A stretch of 64,000 nt of DNA from Vibrio mimicus CAIM 602 (GTDB taxonomy: Bacteria; Pseudomonadota; Gammaproteobacteria; Enterobacterales; Vibrionaceae), in the NCBI RefSeq assembly GCF_000338875.1, contig NZ_AOMO01000022.1:1-64000 (forward strand), in the 5' to 3' direction. Numbering within the stretch: the first letter of the stretch is position 1; each line of letters opens with the position of its first letter. Position numbers and translations under genes: made by a program. The notes beneath the pieces are model-generated. The model had not been told where the DNA came from, searched no databases, and saw only the letters and a list, made by a program, of their open reading frames with translations. Of the stretch, positions 39,643 through 51,538 are shown piece after piece.

Positions 39643-40605
39643 ATGAGCAATGAAATGAAAATACTGTTAGCAAACCCTCGCGGCTTCTGTGCGGGTGTGG
39701 ATCGCGCCATCAGCATTGTTGAGCGTGCACTTGAACTTTATCAGCCGCCGATTTATGTCCGTCATGAAGTGGTGCATAACCGCTTTGTTGTCGAAGGGTT
39801 AAAACAGCGTGGTGCACGTTTTGTTGAGGAGCTGAGTGAAGTTCCGAACGATAACATCGTGATTTTCTCTGCTCATGGCGTATCACAGGCTGTGCGTCAA
39901 GAAGCGAAAGAGCGTTCGCTGACGGTTTTCGACGCGACTTGTCCACTGGTGACGAAAGTGCATATGGAAGTCGCGCGTGCTAGCCGTAAACATATGGAAG
40001 TGGTGTTGATTGGTCACGCAGGTCACCCTGAAGTGGAAGGGACGATGGGGCAGTACGCCAGTGATACAGGCGGCATGTATCTGGTCGAAAAGCCAGAAGA
40101 TGTAGTATCGCTACAAGCTAAGGTGAAAGATCCAAGTCATCTGCACTACGTGAGTCAAACCACGCTATCAGTCGATGAAACAGCCGATGTGATTGATGAG
40201 CTGCGCCGCGTATTTCCTAAGATTCAAGGACCACGCAAAGACGACATTTGTTATGCCACGCAGAATCGCCAAGATGCGGTGCGTATTTTGGCGCAGCAAG
40301 TGGATGTGATGGTGGTTGTCGGCTCGAAAAACTCATCGAACTCGACGCGCCTGAAAGAACTGGCTGAAAAACTGGGTACTCCGGGGTATCTGACCGATTG
40401 CCCGCAAGATATCCATCCTGAATGGTTCGAGAATGCTCGTTTAGTGGGCGTAACCGCAGGGGCTTCTGCACCGGAAGAGTTGGTGAACCAAATTCTGGAT
40501 CGCATCAAAGAATTGGGTGCAACTTCGGTAGAAGAGGTACTTGGTCGCGAAGAGAACATGTTCTTTGAAGTGCCTAAAGAGTTGCAAATTAAGCAAGTCG
40601 ATTAA
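39643..40605 (+). CDS. ispH: IspH, HMBPP reductase of isoprenoid synthesis
   Basis: IspH makes IPP and DMAPP in the last step of the MEP pathway with a 4Fe-4S cluster. The 320-residue protein has the three cluster cysteines in [16 protein letters not shown] and [11 protein letters not shown]. Two in-frame starts (39643 and 39655) are possible; the second gives [12 protein letters not shown] as in E. coli. No strong ribosome site separates them. It ends the murJ-to-ispH run before a strong terminator. Confidence 0.95.
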   Translation: MSNEMKILLANPRGFCAGVDRAISIVERALELYQPPIYVRHEVVHNRFVVEGLKQRGARFVEELSEVPNDNIVIFSAHGVSQAVRQEAKERSLTVFDATCPLVTKVHMEVARASRKHMEVVLIGHAGHPEVEGTMGQYASDTGGMYLVEKPEDVVSLQAKVKDPSHLHYVSQTTLSVDETADVIDELRRVFPKIQGPRKDDICYATQNRQDAVRILAQQVDVMVVVGSKNSSNSTRLKELAEKLGTPGYLTDCPQDIHPEWFENARLVGVTAGASAPEELVNQILDRIKELGATSVEEVLGREENMFFEVPKELQIKQVD

Positions 40606-40670
40606 TCCATTCGTCATCCACTCGGTTGATTGATGTGGATGACAGCTCTCTGCTCTGTTCGCAGAACAAA

Positions 40671-40699
40671 AAAATGGCTCCCAATCTGGGAGCCATTTT
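40671..40699. terminator. Bidirectional terminator between ispH and cstA
   Basis: AAAATGGCTCCC and GGGAGCCATTTT pair perfectly around AATCT, serving both convergent genes. Confidence 0.88.
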
Positions 40700-40731
40700 C
40701 GTTTTTCAATCACGTGATTGAAGATTCGATA

Positions 40732-42215
40732 TTAAGCGGTTTTAGTCACGCCTTGTGGTTTCTCTTCATCCGCTAAATCCGTTTCGCCTTTGCCTTTAGA
40801 TACTTTAGCCACATAAGCCAGAGCGCCCAGTGAAGCAAGCACACCTGCAATAGTTGAAATCTGCATTGGTAAGCCAAAGCCTAAAGTGCTGCTGTTGAGG
40901 ATAAAGCTGATACACACGGTAGTCATAAACAGCGCAGGCACAGTACAGATCCAGTGCAGTTTGTTGTGACGCATCAGGTAAGCGGTGGCTGTCCACAGCA
41001 TCATTACCGCAGTGGCTTGGTTTGCAAAACCGAAGTAGCGCCAGATAATACCGAAATCAACTTGGGTCAATACTGCACCGATAACGAACAGAGGTAAAGC
41101 CATCATTAGGCGGTTACGCAGAGTTTTCTGTTCCATGTTGAAGTATTCAGCAAGGATCAGGCGGCTTGAGCGGAACGCTGTATCACCAGAAGTGATTGGT
41201 AGAATAACCACACCCAGGAAAGCAATCACACCACCAAACACACCCAGTAGACCGAAAGAGGCACCATAGACTACGTTACCTGGACCACCGTTTTTCACCG
41301 CTTCAGACAGTGCTTCCAGTGAACCGAAGAAAGATAGAGCGATCGTACACCAGATCAGGGCAATGATGCCTTCGCCAATCATCGCGCCGTAAAACACGAA
41401 GCGACCGTTCTTCTCATTCTCCATACAACGTGCCATCAGTGGTGACTGAGTAGCGTGGAAGCCAGAGATAGCTCCACAAGCGATGGTGATGAACAGAGCA
41501 GGCCACAGAGGCATGTCGTTCGGGTTGAGGTTTTTCAGCATGTCACTCACTTCAAAACCACCTAGAACTTGGTGCTCAGAAGAGAACGCAATCGCTGTCA
41601 TCAGACCAACAGACATGAAAATCAGTAGCGCACCAAACAGTGGGTAGAAACGACCGATGATTTTGTCGACTGGGACAATGGTTGCCAGAATGTAGTAAGC
41701 GAAGATGATCACGACCATGCTAGTCATGCTGACTGTCAGGCTGGTTTGTTGGTTGATCAGGTTAGTGATCATGCCAGCTGGTGCTGAAACGAACACCACA
41801 CCAACGAGAAGCAGCAACACAATGGCAAAAATATTCATAAAGTGTTTAGCGCCATTGCCTAAGTAACGACCCGTGATGGATGGAACCGAAGCACCGCCGT
41901 TACGGATAGAAAGCATACCTGAGAAGTAGTCGTGAACAGCACCCGCGAAGATACAGCCAACAACGATCCACAGCATGGCCGCAGGGCCGTACAGCGCACC
42001 CATGATTGGACCAAAGATAGGCCTACGCCCGCGATGTTCAGCAGTTGTACGAGATAAACTTTTGGGGTGGACATCGGTACATAGTCGACGCCGTCAGTTT
42101 TTGTATGGGCAGGGGTTTGACGCTTTTCGTTGATGCCAAATACTTTCTCTACGAAAGCTCCGTAAATAAAGTAACCGCCAACGAGGGCTGCGACACAGGT
42201 AAGAAACCACAACAT
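40732..42215 (-). pseudogene. CstA/BtsT-family peptide or pyruvate carrier, frameshifted in this sequence
   Basis: CstA-family proteins are large inner-membrane carriers; E. coli CstA and BtsT import peptides or pyruvate. The N-terminal frame starts at 42215 (MLWFLTCVAALVGGYFIYGA) and runs to LLNIAGVG. The break is at 42020-42021: the plus strand reads GATAGGCCTAC where GATAGGGCCTAC would restore frame, giving NIAGVGPIFGPIMGALYGPA and a 494-residue protein, shorter than the roughly 700 of E. coli. About 13 membrane segments follow. The BtsSR-like system 6 kb away may control it, because E. coli BtsSR controls btsT. As written the protein is truncated near residue 100. Confidence 0.85.
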
Positions 42216-42452
42216 AGCGTTTGTCCTTTTGTTAATGAATTAAGCTCACTGTGGATAATAAGTTATCGATATGCGAGCTTCACTGGCTTTCAGAGTCAGT
42301 GGTCGTGTCGTGAATTAAGCGGCGTTTAGTTTGATTGAGTGGTTTAGAGTGAGAGTAAACGGTTGAGCATAAATTTGAGTGGCAGCATACCCCATTCAGT
42401 GGCATGCTCATTTCATCAACTGACATGACGATTGGCTAACTCAAGGTAAAAC

Positions 42453-42794
42453 ATGAAAAAATGGATAGTAATGAGCTTCATCTCACTACTCGCAGGTTGT
42501 GCTGCCAGTGAGTCGCAATGGGTCAAGGAAGGGAACTGGTTTGAGATTGGGTACCAAGATGCGATAGCTGGACATTCACAACGTTCTTATCAATCGCTGA
42601 TCGAATTAGGCTCTGCCAACTTAGCGGATTATGAACAGGGCTACCAAAAAGGGCTCGAACAATACTGCAATCCCAATGTTGCCTATCAAATTGGCCTGAG
42701 TGGTCAATACTATGAAGGGATTTGTGAAGGTACAGAGCAAGCCCAGCGTTTTCGTATGGAATGGCAACGCGGTTGGAATGAGTACAATCAATAA
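42453..42794 (+). CDS. DUF2799-type small lipoprotein
   Basis: The 113-residue product starts with a lipoprotein signal peptide, MKKWIVMSFISLLAGCAAS, with the lipobox LAGC at about residue 16. The rest matches the DUF2799 pattern of short repeats around G-Y-x-x-G (EIGYQDAIAG, GYQKGLEQYC, GLSGQYYEGIC). No function is known for the family. It lies 15 bases before the antiporter gene and is probably transcribed with it. Confidence 0.8.
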   Translation: MKKWIVMSFISLLAGCAASESQWVKEGNWFEIGYQDAIAGHSQRSYQSLIELGSANLADYEQGYQKGLEQYCNPNVAYQIGLSGQYYEGICEGTEQAQRFRMEWQRGWNEYNQ

Positions 42795-42809
42795 CCGATA
42801 AGAGGTGCA

Positions 42810-44609
42810 ATGATGCACGAAGAGTCTATTGGCCTGACTATTGCCGCGGTTGGCGTAGTCGGTTTGGGATGTCAGTGGTTAGCGTGGCGATTGCGTCTGC
42901 CCGCCATCTTATTTTTGCTGTTGGCAGGGATACTCGCAGGCCCAGTTTTTGGGGTATTGAACCCGGAGCGGCTATTGGGCGATTTGCTCTTCCCTTTAGT
43001 TTCACTCGCCGTGGCAGTGATCTTATTTGAGGGGAGTTTGACCCTTAACTTCAAAGAAATTCGCGGCGTCAGTAATACGGTATGGAGTATTGTTACCCTT
43101 GGCGCATTAGTCTCATGGGGAATTACCAGTACCGCGGCGCACTGGTTGCTTGGCTTTGAATGGTCATTAGCGCTGATGTTTGGCAGCTTGACTGTGGTGA
43201 CAGGCCCAACGGTGATTGTGCCTTTGTTGCGTACTGTGCGCCCAACGGCACGCTTAGCCAACATTCTGCGTTGGGAAGGGATCTTGATTGACCCACTTGG
43301 CGCACTGTTTGTGGTGATGGTGTATGAGTTCATCGTATCCAGCAGCCATGCCCATAGCTTACAAGTCTTCGGTCTCATCTTATTGGTTGGTTTTGCCATT
43401 GGTATTGCGTCGGGAGCAGCTGTTGCTGCTGTGCTACGCAGAGGCTTACTGCCGGAGTATTTGCAGCCCTTTGCTGTGCTGAGTGTGGTGCTCGGTGTTT
43501 TTTCTGTATCCAATGCATTGGAATCAGAATCTGGCCTACTTACTGTGACGGTAATGGGGATGTGGCTGGCGAATGCCAAAGGGGTCAATATTCAGCACAT
43601 CTTGCACTTTAAAGAGCACTTGACGATTTTACTGATCACGGGGCTTTTTATTCTGCTCGCGGCTCGGATTGAAGTGGCGGATTTCCAAGCTTTAGGCTGG
43701 AGCGCCTTAGGACTGTTTGTGGTGATGCAACTGCTGGCTCGTTCTGCGTCTATCTTCATTTCAACTTTGCGTAGTACGCTCAATTTTCGTGAAAAAGCCT
43801 TTTTAGCTTGGGTGGCTCCGCGCGGGATTGTGGCGGCTTCGATCTCTTCTCTGTTTGCCATCAAATTGATGGAGTTTGGTATCGCCGATGCCAAGTTATT
43901 AGTGCCGTTGACCTTTATGGTGATCATAGGAACTGTGGTGTTGCAGAGTGCGACTGCTCGGCCAATGGCGTTGGCATTGAAAGTGTCTGAACCTGCGCCG
44001 AAAGGCTTCTTGATCATTGGTGCCAACGATGTAGCGCGTCAGGTCGGTTTAGCGATCGCCAAGTACGATTGTCGAGTGGTGGTAACAGACTCCAACTGGG
44101 ACTACATTCGCCAAGCGCGAATGGCCGGGCTTGAGCATTATTACGGTAACCCCATTTCCAGCCATGCTGAGGATTACCTCAATTTGATCGGGATTGGGCA
44201 TGTTTTGGCACTGAGCCCTGATAAACACTTCAACATCATGGCGTGCATGCAGTTTCTATCTGACTTTGGTGATAAACGCGTGTTCTGCCTCAATGACAAT
44301 GCCGCCAATAATGTCAGTGAAAAACATCTGGTGGCTCAGGAATACCACGGTTTGCCCTTTTTAGGCGGTGAAGTGAGCTACAAGAAACTGGCGAGTTTGG
44401 TAGGCCAAGGTGCGGAAGTGAAACACACCAAATTGAGTGAAAACTTCACCTATCAGGATTATCAGCAAACGCACAAAGAGAGTTTTGTATTGCCGCTATT
44501 TTTAGTCGACAGCCGTGGGCGAGTGCAGATGTGTCAGGATGTGGCGAGCTTTTCGCCGAAAGAGGGCGAAATCGTCGTCTCGCTTATCAAAAGTCACGAG
44601 AGCCCATAG
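42810..44609 (+). CDS. CPA1-type monovalent cation:proton antiporter with C-terminal RCK domain
   Basis: The 599-residue protein has an N-terminal membrane domain of about twelve helices (around residues 5-385) like NhaP/CPA1 antiporters, including LTVVTGPTVIVPLLR, then a cytoplasmic TrkA-N/RCK-like nucleotide-binding region (GFLIIGANDVARQVGLAIAK, from about residue 396). It is likely to exchange Na+ or K+ for H+ at the inner membrane; the ion cannot be read here. AAGAGG precedes the start. Its stop codon lies within the terminator hairpin shared with murQ. Confidence 0.85.
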   Translation: MMHEESIGLTIAAVGVVGLGCQWLAWRLRLPAILFLLLAGILAGPVFGVLNPERLLGDLLFPLVSLAVAVILFEGSLTLNFKEIRGVSNTVWSIVTLGALVSWGITSTAAHWLLGFEWSLALMFGSLTVVTGPTVIVPLLRTVRPTARLANILRWEGILIDPLGALFVVMVYEFIVSSSHAHSLQVFGLILLVGFAIGIASGAAVAAVLRRGLLPEYLQPFAVLSVVLGVFSVSNALESESGLLTVTVMGMWLANAKGVNIQHILHFKEHLTILLITGLFILLAARIEVADFQALGWSALGLFVVMQLLARSASIFISTLRSTLNFREKAFLAWVAPRGIVAASISSLFAIKLMEFGIADAKLLVPLTFMVIIGTVVLQSATARPMALALKVSEPAPKGFLIIGANDVARQVGLAIAKYDCRVVVTDSNWDYIRQARMAGLEHYYGNPISSHAEDYLNLIGIGHVLALSPDKHFNIMACMQFLSDFGDKRVFCLNDNAANNVSEKHLVAQEYHGLPFLGGEVSYKKLASLVGQGAEVKHTKLSENFTYQDYQQTHKESFVLPLFLVDSRGRVQMCQDVASFSPKEGEIVVSLIKSHESP

Positions 44610-44622
44610 GGCTCTCGTTTTT
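44597..44622 (+). terminator. Terminator overlapping the antiporter stop codon
   Basis: CGAGAGCCC and GGGCTCTCG pair perfectly around ATA, followed by TTTTT. The TAG stop at 44607-44609 is inside the hairpin loop and arm. Confidence 0.85.
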
Positions 44623-44632
44623 CTCTGATTTC

Positions 44633-46686
<2,054 letters not shown>

Positions 46687-46791
46687 TTGGTTATCCCTCT
46701 GTCATATTCAAACAAAGGCATTGTAATTGAAAAATAAACTGAATAACCTCGTGGCTTGTGACAATTTTGCCAAATTTTTCAAGGAGCAAGC

Positions 46792-47784
46792 ATGGGACCG
46801 CTTTGGTTGGATGTGGCCGGTTACGAACTGAGTGCCGAAGATCGCGAAATTCTGCAGCACCCAACGGTGGGTGGTGTGATTCTGTTTGGTCGCAACTATC
46901 ACGATAACCAGCAATTGCTGGCTCTCAATAAAGCGATCCGCCAAGCGGCGAAAAGACCGATTTTGATTGGTGTCGATCAAGAAGGTGGCCGTGTGCAGCG
47001 TTTCCGTGAAGGCTTTTCTCGCATTCCCCCTGCGCAGTATTACGCGCGTGCTGAGAATGGCGTTGAGCTCGCTGAACAAGGCGGTTGGCTGATGGCGGCA
47101 GAGCTGATTGCACACGATGTCGATTTGAGTTTTGCTCCAGTGCTCGATATGGGCTTTGTTTGTAAAGCGATTGGTAACCGCGCTTTTGGTGAAGATGTAC
47201 AAACCGTACTCAATCACAGCAGTGCTTTTCTGCACGGTATGAAAGCGGTAGGCATGGCGACCACTGGCAAACACTTCCCCGGCCATGGCGCGGTGATTGC
47301 CGATTCCCATTTAGAAACCCCTTACGATGAGCGAGAGACGATTGCCCAAGACATGGCGATTTTCCGTGCGCAAATTGAAGCAGGAGTACTCGATGCAATG
47401 ATGCCAGCGCATGTAGTGTATCCGCATTACGATGCACAACCTGCGAGCGGTTCGAGCTACTGGTTAAAGCAAGTGTTACGTGAAGAACTCGGCTTTAAAG
47501 GCATCGTGTTCTCTGATGATTTGAGCATGGAAGGCGCAGCCGTGATGGGCGGGCCGGTTGAGCGCTCCCATCAAGCCTTGGTCGCGGGTTGTGACATGAT
47601 TTTGATGTGTAACAAGCGTGAGGCGGCAGTCGAAGTGCTGGATCACCTACCGATCATGGAAGTTCCTCAAGCCACAGCACTGCTGAAAAAACAGCAATTC
47701 AGCTACAGTGAACTGAAGCGCTCAGAGCGTTGGCAGCAAGCTTCAGCCAATATGCAGCGCTTAATCGAGCAGTTCTCCGAATAG
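46792..47784 (+). CDS. nagZ: NagZ, beta-N-acetylglucosaminidase of muropeptide recycling
   Basis: NagZ removes GlcNAc from anhydro-muropeptides in the cytoplasm, supplying anhydro-MurNAc to AnmK. The 330-residue glycoside hydrolase family 3 enzyme has the catalytic KHFPGHG motif and the SDDLSMEGA segment with the nucleophile aspartate. AAGGAG is seven bases before the start. It ends 26 bases before the convergent btsR-like gene, with no clear terminator between them. Confidence 0.94.
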   Translation: MGPLWLDVAGYELSAEDREILQHPTVGGVILFGRNYHDNQQLLALNKAIRQAAKRPILIGVDQEGGRVQRFREGFSRIPPAQYYARAENGVELAEQGGWLMAAELIAHDVDLSFAPVLDMGFVCKAIGNRAFGEDVQTVLNHSSAFLHGMKAVGMATTGKHFPGHGAVIADSHLETPYDERETIAQDMAIFRAQIEAGVLDAMMPAHVVYPHYDAQPASGSSYWLKQVLREELGFKGIVFSDDLSMEGAAVMGGPVERSHQALVAGCDMILMCNKREAAVEVLDHLPIMEVPQATALLKKQQFSYSELKRSERWQQASANMQRLIEQFSE

Positions 47785-47810
47785 TTTTCCTCATAGAAGT
47801 AGAGCTGGGA

Positions 47811-48524
47811 TCAGTAAAATCCCAGCATTTCTTTCAGCTCTTTAAGATAACGGCGGCTGACTGGGACCTTGTGACCCGTATGGGTAATCATTTCCGCCAG
47901 CCCGTTTTCTAACAGCTTGATTTCGCGAATCGCTTTCAAGTTCACCAAGTACTGGCGATGGCAACGTACTAAGGCTGTTTTCTCCTCTAGAACCTTCAGC
48001 GTCAGCTGGCTGGTTGCCTTTTGCTGTGCAGTCTGCACATTGACGCCACTGATGTCACTGTAGGCAAACTCCACTTCATTAATCGGCAGCAGCACAATAC
48101 GGTTTAAGCCAATACAAGGGATTTGATCTAGGCTGGGTTGAGTCAGCAGTGAATAGTCGCTTTTCTTGTGCTGGCGAATTAAACGTTGCACGGTTTTGGC
48201 TAAGCGCTCGGTGTCGACCGGCTTGAGCAGATAGTCAAACGCATTGTCTTCAAACGCTTGTAGCGCATATTGATCGTAGGCGGTGACGAAAACGACCTCA
48301 GGCATGGTGTCTGGGTCGAGCATACTGAGCAGATCGATACCCGATATTTGCGGCATCTGGATATCCAAAAACACCACATCCGGCTTGAGTTGATTGATTT
48401 TTTTCAACCCTTCAATCGCATTGCTTGCTTGGCCGATGACCTCAATCTGACCGCTTTCGGTTAATAGCTCCGCGAGTTCTTCACGGGCAAAGCGTTCATC
48501 GTCAATGACTAATGCAGATAACAT
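47811..48524 (-). CDS. btsR: BtsR-like LytTR response regulator
   Basis: The 237-residue protein has an N-terminal receiver domain (ALVIDDERFAREELAELL, with the phosphoacceptor in DVVFLDIQMP) and a C-terminal LytTR DNA-binding domain. It resembles E. coli BtsR (YehT). With the BtsS-like kinase it forms a two-component system that in E. coli senses pyruvate and activates btsT. It is the second gene of a two-gene operon, ten bases after the kinase gene. Confidence 0.85.
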   Translation of the reverse strand: MLSALVIDDERFAREELAELLTESGQIEVIGQASNAIEGLKKINQLKPDVVFLDIQMPQISGIDLLSMLDPDTMPEVVFVTAYDQYALQAFEDNAFDYLLKPVDTERLAKTVQRLIRQHKKSDYSLLTQPSLDQIPCIGLNRIVLLPINEVEFAYSDISGVNVQTAQQKATSQLTLKVLEEKTALVRCHRQYLVNLKAIREIKLLENGLAEMITHTGHKVPVSRRYLKELKEMLGFY

Positions 48525-48533
48525 GTTAATCCC

Positions 48534-50210
48534 TTAGTAGGTTCCTTGTTCGGGAATGATAAAGCTCATTCGCGTGTACTCTTGTGGTGCTACTTCAATC
48601 TGTAGCCCTGATTTTGTACCGAATTTATTGGTTAGGCGCTTTTCAACAATTTGCATGCCCAAACCATCGTAATCTTCACTCGGTGGTTGATAGAGTCCGG
48701 CGTTGTCCTCCACCACGACCCGAATTCCACCTTGTACTACCTCACTGTAAATCCGCACTTTGCCAGCTTCTAATAGATTAGACGTGCCGTATTTGATGGC
48801 ATTCTCCACCAAAGGCTGTAAGGTGAAGCTGGGGACATTGCGTTCTAACAGGGATTCATCAATCGCAATTTCAACATCGAGACGGTCACTAAAACGCGCT
48901 TTTTCAATGGTGAGATAAGCGTTTACATGAGCAAGCTCTTCACGCAGCGTAACGGTTTCTACGTTCTGCTTTAGGTTGCTGCGGAAAAACTGCGAGAGAT
49001 GCAAAATCAGTTCGCGGGCTTTATCTGGCTCACGGCGGATCACCGCACTGATAGTGTTGAGTGCGTTAAACAGAAAATGCGGATTGACCTGAGCTTGCAG
49101 CAGTTTGATTTCTGCACGCGATAGCAGGATTTGCTTTTGCTGATATTCGCCGTACAGGATCTGGCTGGATAACAGTTGTGCAATGCCTTGCGCCATCGAC
49201 ATGTTAATGGTGGAAAACAGCTTACGTTTCGGTTCGTAGAGCTTGATGGTGCCGATAACCCGATCCCCAGCACGTAATGGAATGATTAACGCAGAGCCCA
49301 GTTTGCAGGTCGGTGACAAAGAACATTGATAAGGATGCTCTTTGCCATCCAGATAGATGATCGTATTGCGATTAATTGAATCCAGCGTACTTTGCGAGCT
49401 GATCGGCGTATTAGGCTTATGGTGATCATCGCCGATTCCTACAAAGGCGAGGATTTTTTCGCGATCTGTGATGGAGACGGCACCAACATTGGTTTGCTCA
49501 TAAACAATCCGCGCAATTTTATTGGCGTTATCCGGGTTAAAACCCGCGGCAAGAATACCGACAGAACGTTCAGCAATATTCAGTGCTCGGCGAGAAAACG
49601 TAGCGGAATATTCTTCAAAAATGGTTTTGCGATCGAGCAGGATACTCATAAATAGAGCGGCACCGACTGAGTTAGCAATGATCATCGGCGCGGCGATGGT
49701 GGATACCAACGCGTAGGATTGGTCAAACGGCTTAGCAACCAACAAGATGATCAGCATCTGAATGATTTCGGCGAACAGGGTAACGGCAAACACAATACTT
49801 GGGCTAAACAGTAACTGACCTTTACCTTTGCGTAGCAAATACGTATGTAGCAAGCCACCAATTAAGCCTTCGGCGGTGGTGGAAATAGCACAGGCGAGAT
49901 CGGTAAATCCACCTAACGTGTAGCGGTGCAATCCGCCAGTTAGTCCGACGGCAAAGCCAATCACAGGCCCACCAAATAAGCCGCCCATCACAGCCCCAAT
50001 CGCACGAGTGTTGGCAATTGCATCATTGATTTGCAGGCCAAAGTAGGTGCCCATAATGCAAAACAGTGAGAAAAGAACATAAACGCTGACTTTATGGTCA
50101 AGGCGGCCAGAAATGTTGAGTAAGGGGAGAAAAATAGGTGTTTTACTCAGCATATAAGCGAGAACAAGGTAAACACACATCTGTTGTAATAATGAGAGGA
50201 TGAGATCCAT
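48534..50210 (-). CDS. btsS: BtsS-like sensor histidine kinase (LytS family)
   Basis: The product is about 558 residues from ATG at 50210 (MDLILSLLQQMCVYLVLAYM). Six or so membrane helices form a 5TM-LYT sensor, then a GAF-like region, a His-kinase segment with the phospho-site context QVNPHFLFNALNTISAVIRR, and an ATPase domain with FTLQPLVENAIKYG. E. coli BtsS (YehU, 561 residues) has the same layout and binds pyruvate. The open frame continues 32 codons upstream, but the ATG fits the membrane domain start and the family length. Confidence 0.85.
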   Translation of the reverse strand: MDLILSLLQQMCVYLVLAYMLSKTPIFLPLLNISGRLDHKVSVYVLFSLFCIMGTYFGLQINDAIANTRAIGAVMGGLFGGPVIGFAVGLTGGLHRYTLGGFTDLACAISTTAEGLIGGLLHTYLLRKGKGQLLFSPSIVFAVTLFAEIIQMLIILLVAKPFDQSYALVSTIAAPMIIANSVGAALFMSILLDRKTIFEEYSATFSRRALNIAERSVGILAAGFNPDNANKIARIVYEQTNVGAVSITDREKILAFVGIGDDHHKPNTPISSQSTLDSINRNTIIYLDGKEHPYQCSLSPTCKLGSALIIPLRAGDRVIGTIKLYEPKRKLFSTINMSMAQGIAQLLSSQILYGEYQQKQILLSRAEIKLLQAQVNPHFLFNALNTISAVIRREPDKARELILHLSQFFRSNLKQNVETVTLREELAHVNAYLTIEKARFSDRLDVEIAIDESLLERNVPSFTLQPLVENAIKYGTSNLLEAGKVRIYSEVVQGGIRVVVEDNAGLYQPPSEDYDGLGMQIVEKRLTNKFGTKSGLQIEVAPQEYTRMSFIIPEQGTY

Positions 50211-50318
50211 AACCTGTCCGTCGCACTGATCTGAAAAACGGCTTATTTTAAGATACTCAAAGCGAACAAAACACGCTTTATTCCCCACTTTGTGTACCAA
50301 GTGCAATTAAATAGAGTA

Positions 50319-50359
50319 TGTAAAATAATCATTACACTAAATGTTGGTTTAAATTTACA
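50319..50359. promoter_or_regulatory. Tandem TyrR boxes before aroF
   Basis: TGTAAA-N6-ATTACA (50319-50336) matches the TyrR consensus TGTAAA-N6-TTTACA at 11 of 12 positions. TGTTGG-N6-TTTACA (50342-50359) is a weaker second box, 23 bp away start to start, a strong-plus-weak layout like that known at E. coli aroF-tyrA. Repression by TyrR with tyrosine is expected. Confidence 0.8.
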
Positions 50360-50425
50360 CTTGCATTGTTTCAAAAGCCTGTTAACGTGTTTTCTGTTTA
50401 AGTTTCCAGCGAGTTTAGTTGGTTG

Positions 50426-50443
50426 TGTAAAAAAATAATTACA
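50426..50443. promoter_or_regulatory. Third TyrR box, overlapping the aroF ribosome-site region
   Basis: TGTAAA-AAAATA-ATTACA again matches the TyrR consensus at 11 of 12 positions. It ends nine bases before the aroF start codon, and its last A is the first base of the AGGTGATGAG ribosome-site region. Confidence 0.7.
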
Positions 50444-50452
50444 GGTGATGAG

Positions 50453-51526
50453 ATGAAGAAAAGTGAATTGAGCGATGTAAATATCAGTGACGAACAGATA
50501 TTGATCACCCCTGATGCATTAAAAGCCAAGATTCCGCTCAGTGACAAGGCGCGTAAATTTATTCGTGAGTCGCGTCAGACCGTAGCGGATATCATCCATA
50601 AGCGCGATCCTCGACTGTTGATCGTCTGTGGGCCTTGCTCAATTCATGATGTTGATGCTGCGAAAGAGTACGCGAAAAAACTGAAAGCACTCTCAGCAGA
50701 ACTCAGCGATCAGCTATACATTGTGATGCGTGTGTACTTTGAAAAACCCCGTACCACGGTTGGCTGGAAAGGGCTGATTAACGATCCGCATCTTGATGGC
50801 AGTTTTGATATCGAACACGGTTTGCATGTGGGTCGCCAACTGCTGGTCGATTTGGCAGAAATGGAAATCCCGTTGGCAACCGAAGCGCTCGATCCGATAA
50901 GTCCGCAATACTTGGCAGATACCTTTAGTTGGGCAGCGATTGGTGCGCGTACCACGGAATCACAAACTCACCGTGAGATGGCAAGTGGCCTTTCCATGCC
51001 AATTGGCTTTAAAAATGGTACCGATGGCAACTTGGCAACGGCAATTAATGCGATGCAGGCAGCCTCATCCAGCCATCGTTTCATGGGGATCAACCGAGAA
51101 GGACAAGTGGCGCTGCTCACTACACAAGGCAACCCGAATGGGCATGTGATTTTACGTGGTGGCAAACAAACCAACTACGATTCTGTGTCAGTCGCTGAAT
51201 GTGAAGAAGAGATGCAAAAAGCGCGTTTAGAAGCTTCTTTGATGGTGGATTGTAGCCATGCTAACTCACGTAAAGATTACCGCCGCCAGCCTTTGGTAGC
51301 AGAAGATGTGATTCACCAGATCCGTGAAGGGAATCGTTCGATCATTGGTCTGATGATTGAAAGCCATCTTAATGAAGGTAACCAGTCTTCCGATCTGCCT
51401 CGTGAAAAGATGCAATACGGCGTATCGATCACTGACGGCTGTATAAATTGGCCGACGACTGAGGCATTATTGCGCCGTGCGCACCAGGAATTGATTCCTT
51501 TTCTGCACAACCGTTTGCAAGGATAA
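50453..51526 (+). CDS. aroF: AroF, DAHP synthase (probably tyrosine-regulated)
   Basis: The enzyme condenses PEP and erythrose-4-phosphate, the first step of the shikimate pathway. The 357-residue class I protein has GPCSIHD, KPRTTVGWKG and GGKQTNYD motifs. The ATG at 50453 follows AGGTGATGAG; an upstream in-frame TTG is unlikely. It is followed by tyrA after 12 bases, which with the TyrR boxes suggests the tyrosine-sensitive isoenzyme, though feedback type cannot be proved from sequence. Confidence 0.92.
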   Translation: MKKSELSDVNISDEQILITPDALKAKIPLSDKARKFIRESRQTVADIIHKRDPRLLIVCGPCSIHDVDAAKEYAKKLKALSAELSDQLYIVMRVYFEKPRTTVGWKGLINDPHLDGSFDIEHGLHVGRQLLVDLAEMEIPLATEALDPISPQYLADTFSWAAIGARTTESQTHREMASGLSMPIGFKNGTDGNLATAINAMQAASSSHRFMGINREGQVALLTTQGNPNGHVILRGGKQTNYDSVSVAECEEEMQKARLEASLMVDCSHANSRKDYRRQPLVAEDVIHQIREGNRSIIGLMIESHLNEGNQSSDLPREKMQYGVSITDGCINWPTTEALLRRAHQELIPFLHNRLQG

Positions 51527-51538
51527 CAAGGATAGAAC

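Noticed and set aside
42250..42258. A perfect DnaA box (TTATCCACA on the minus strand) before the cstA-like gene
   Set aside because: It is a single isolated box, which can occur by chance, and no supporting sites are near it.
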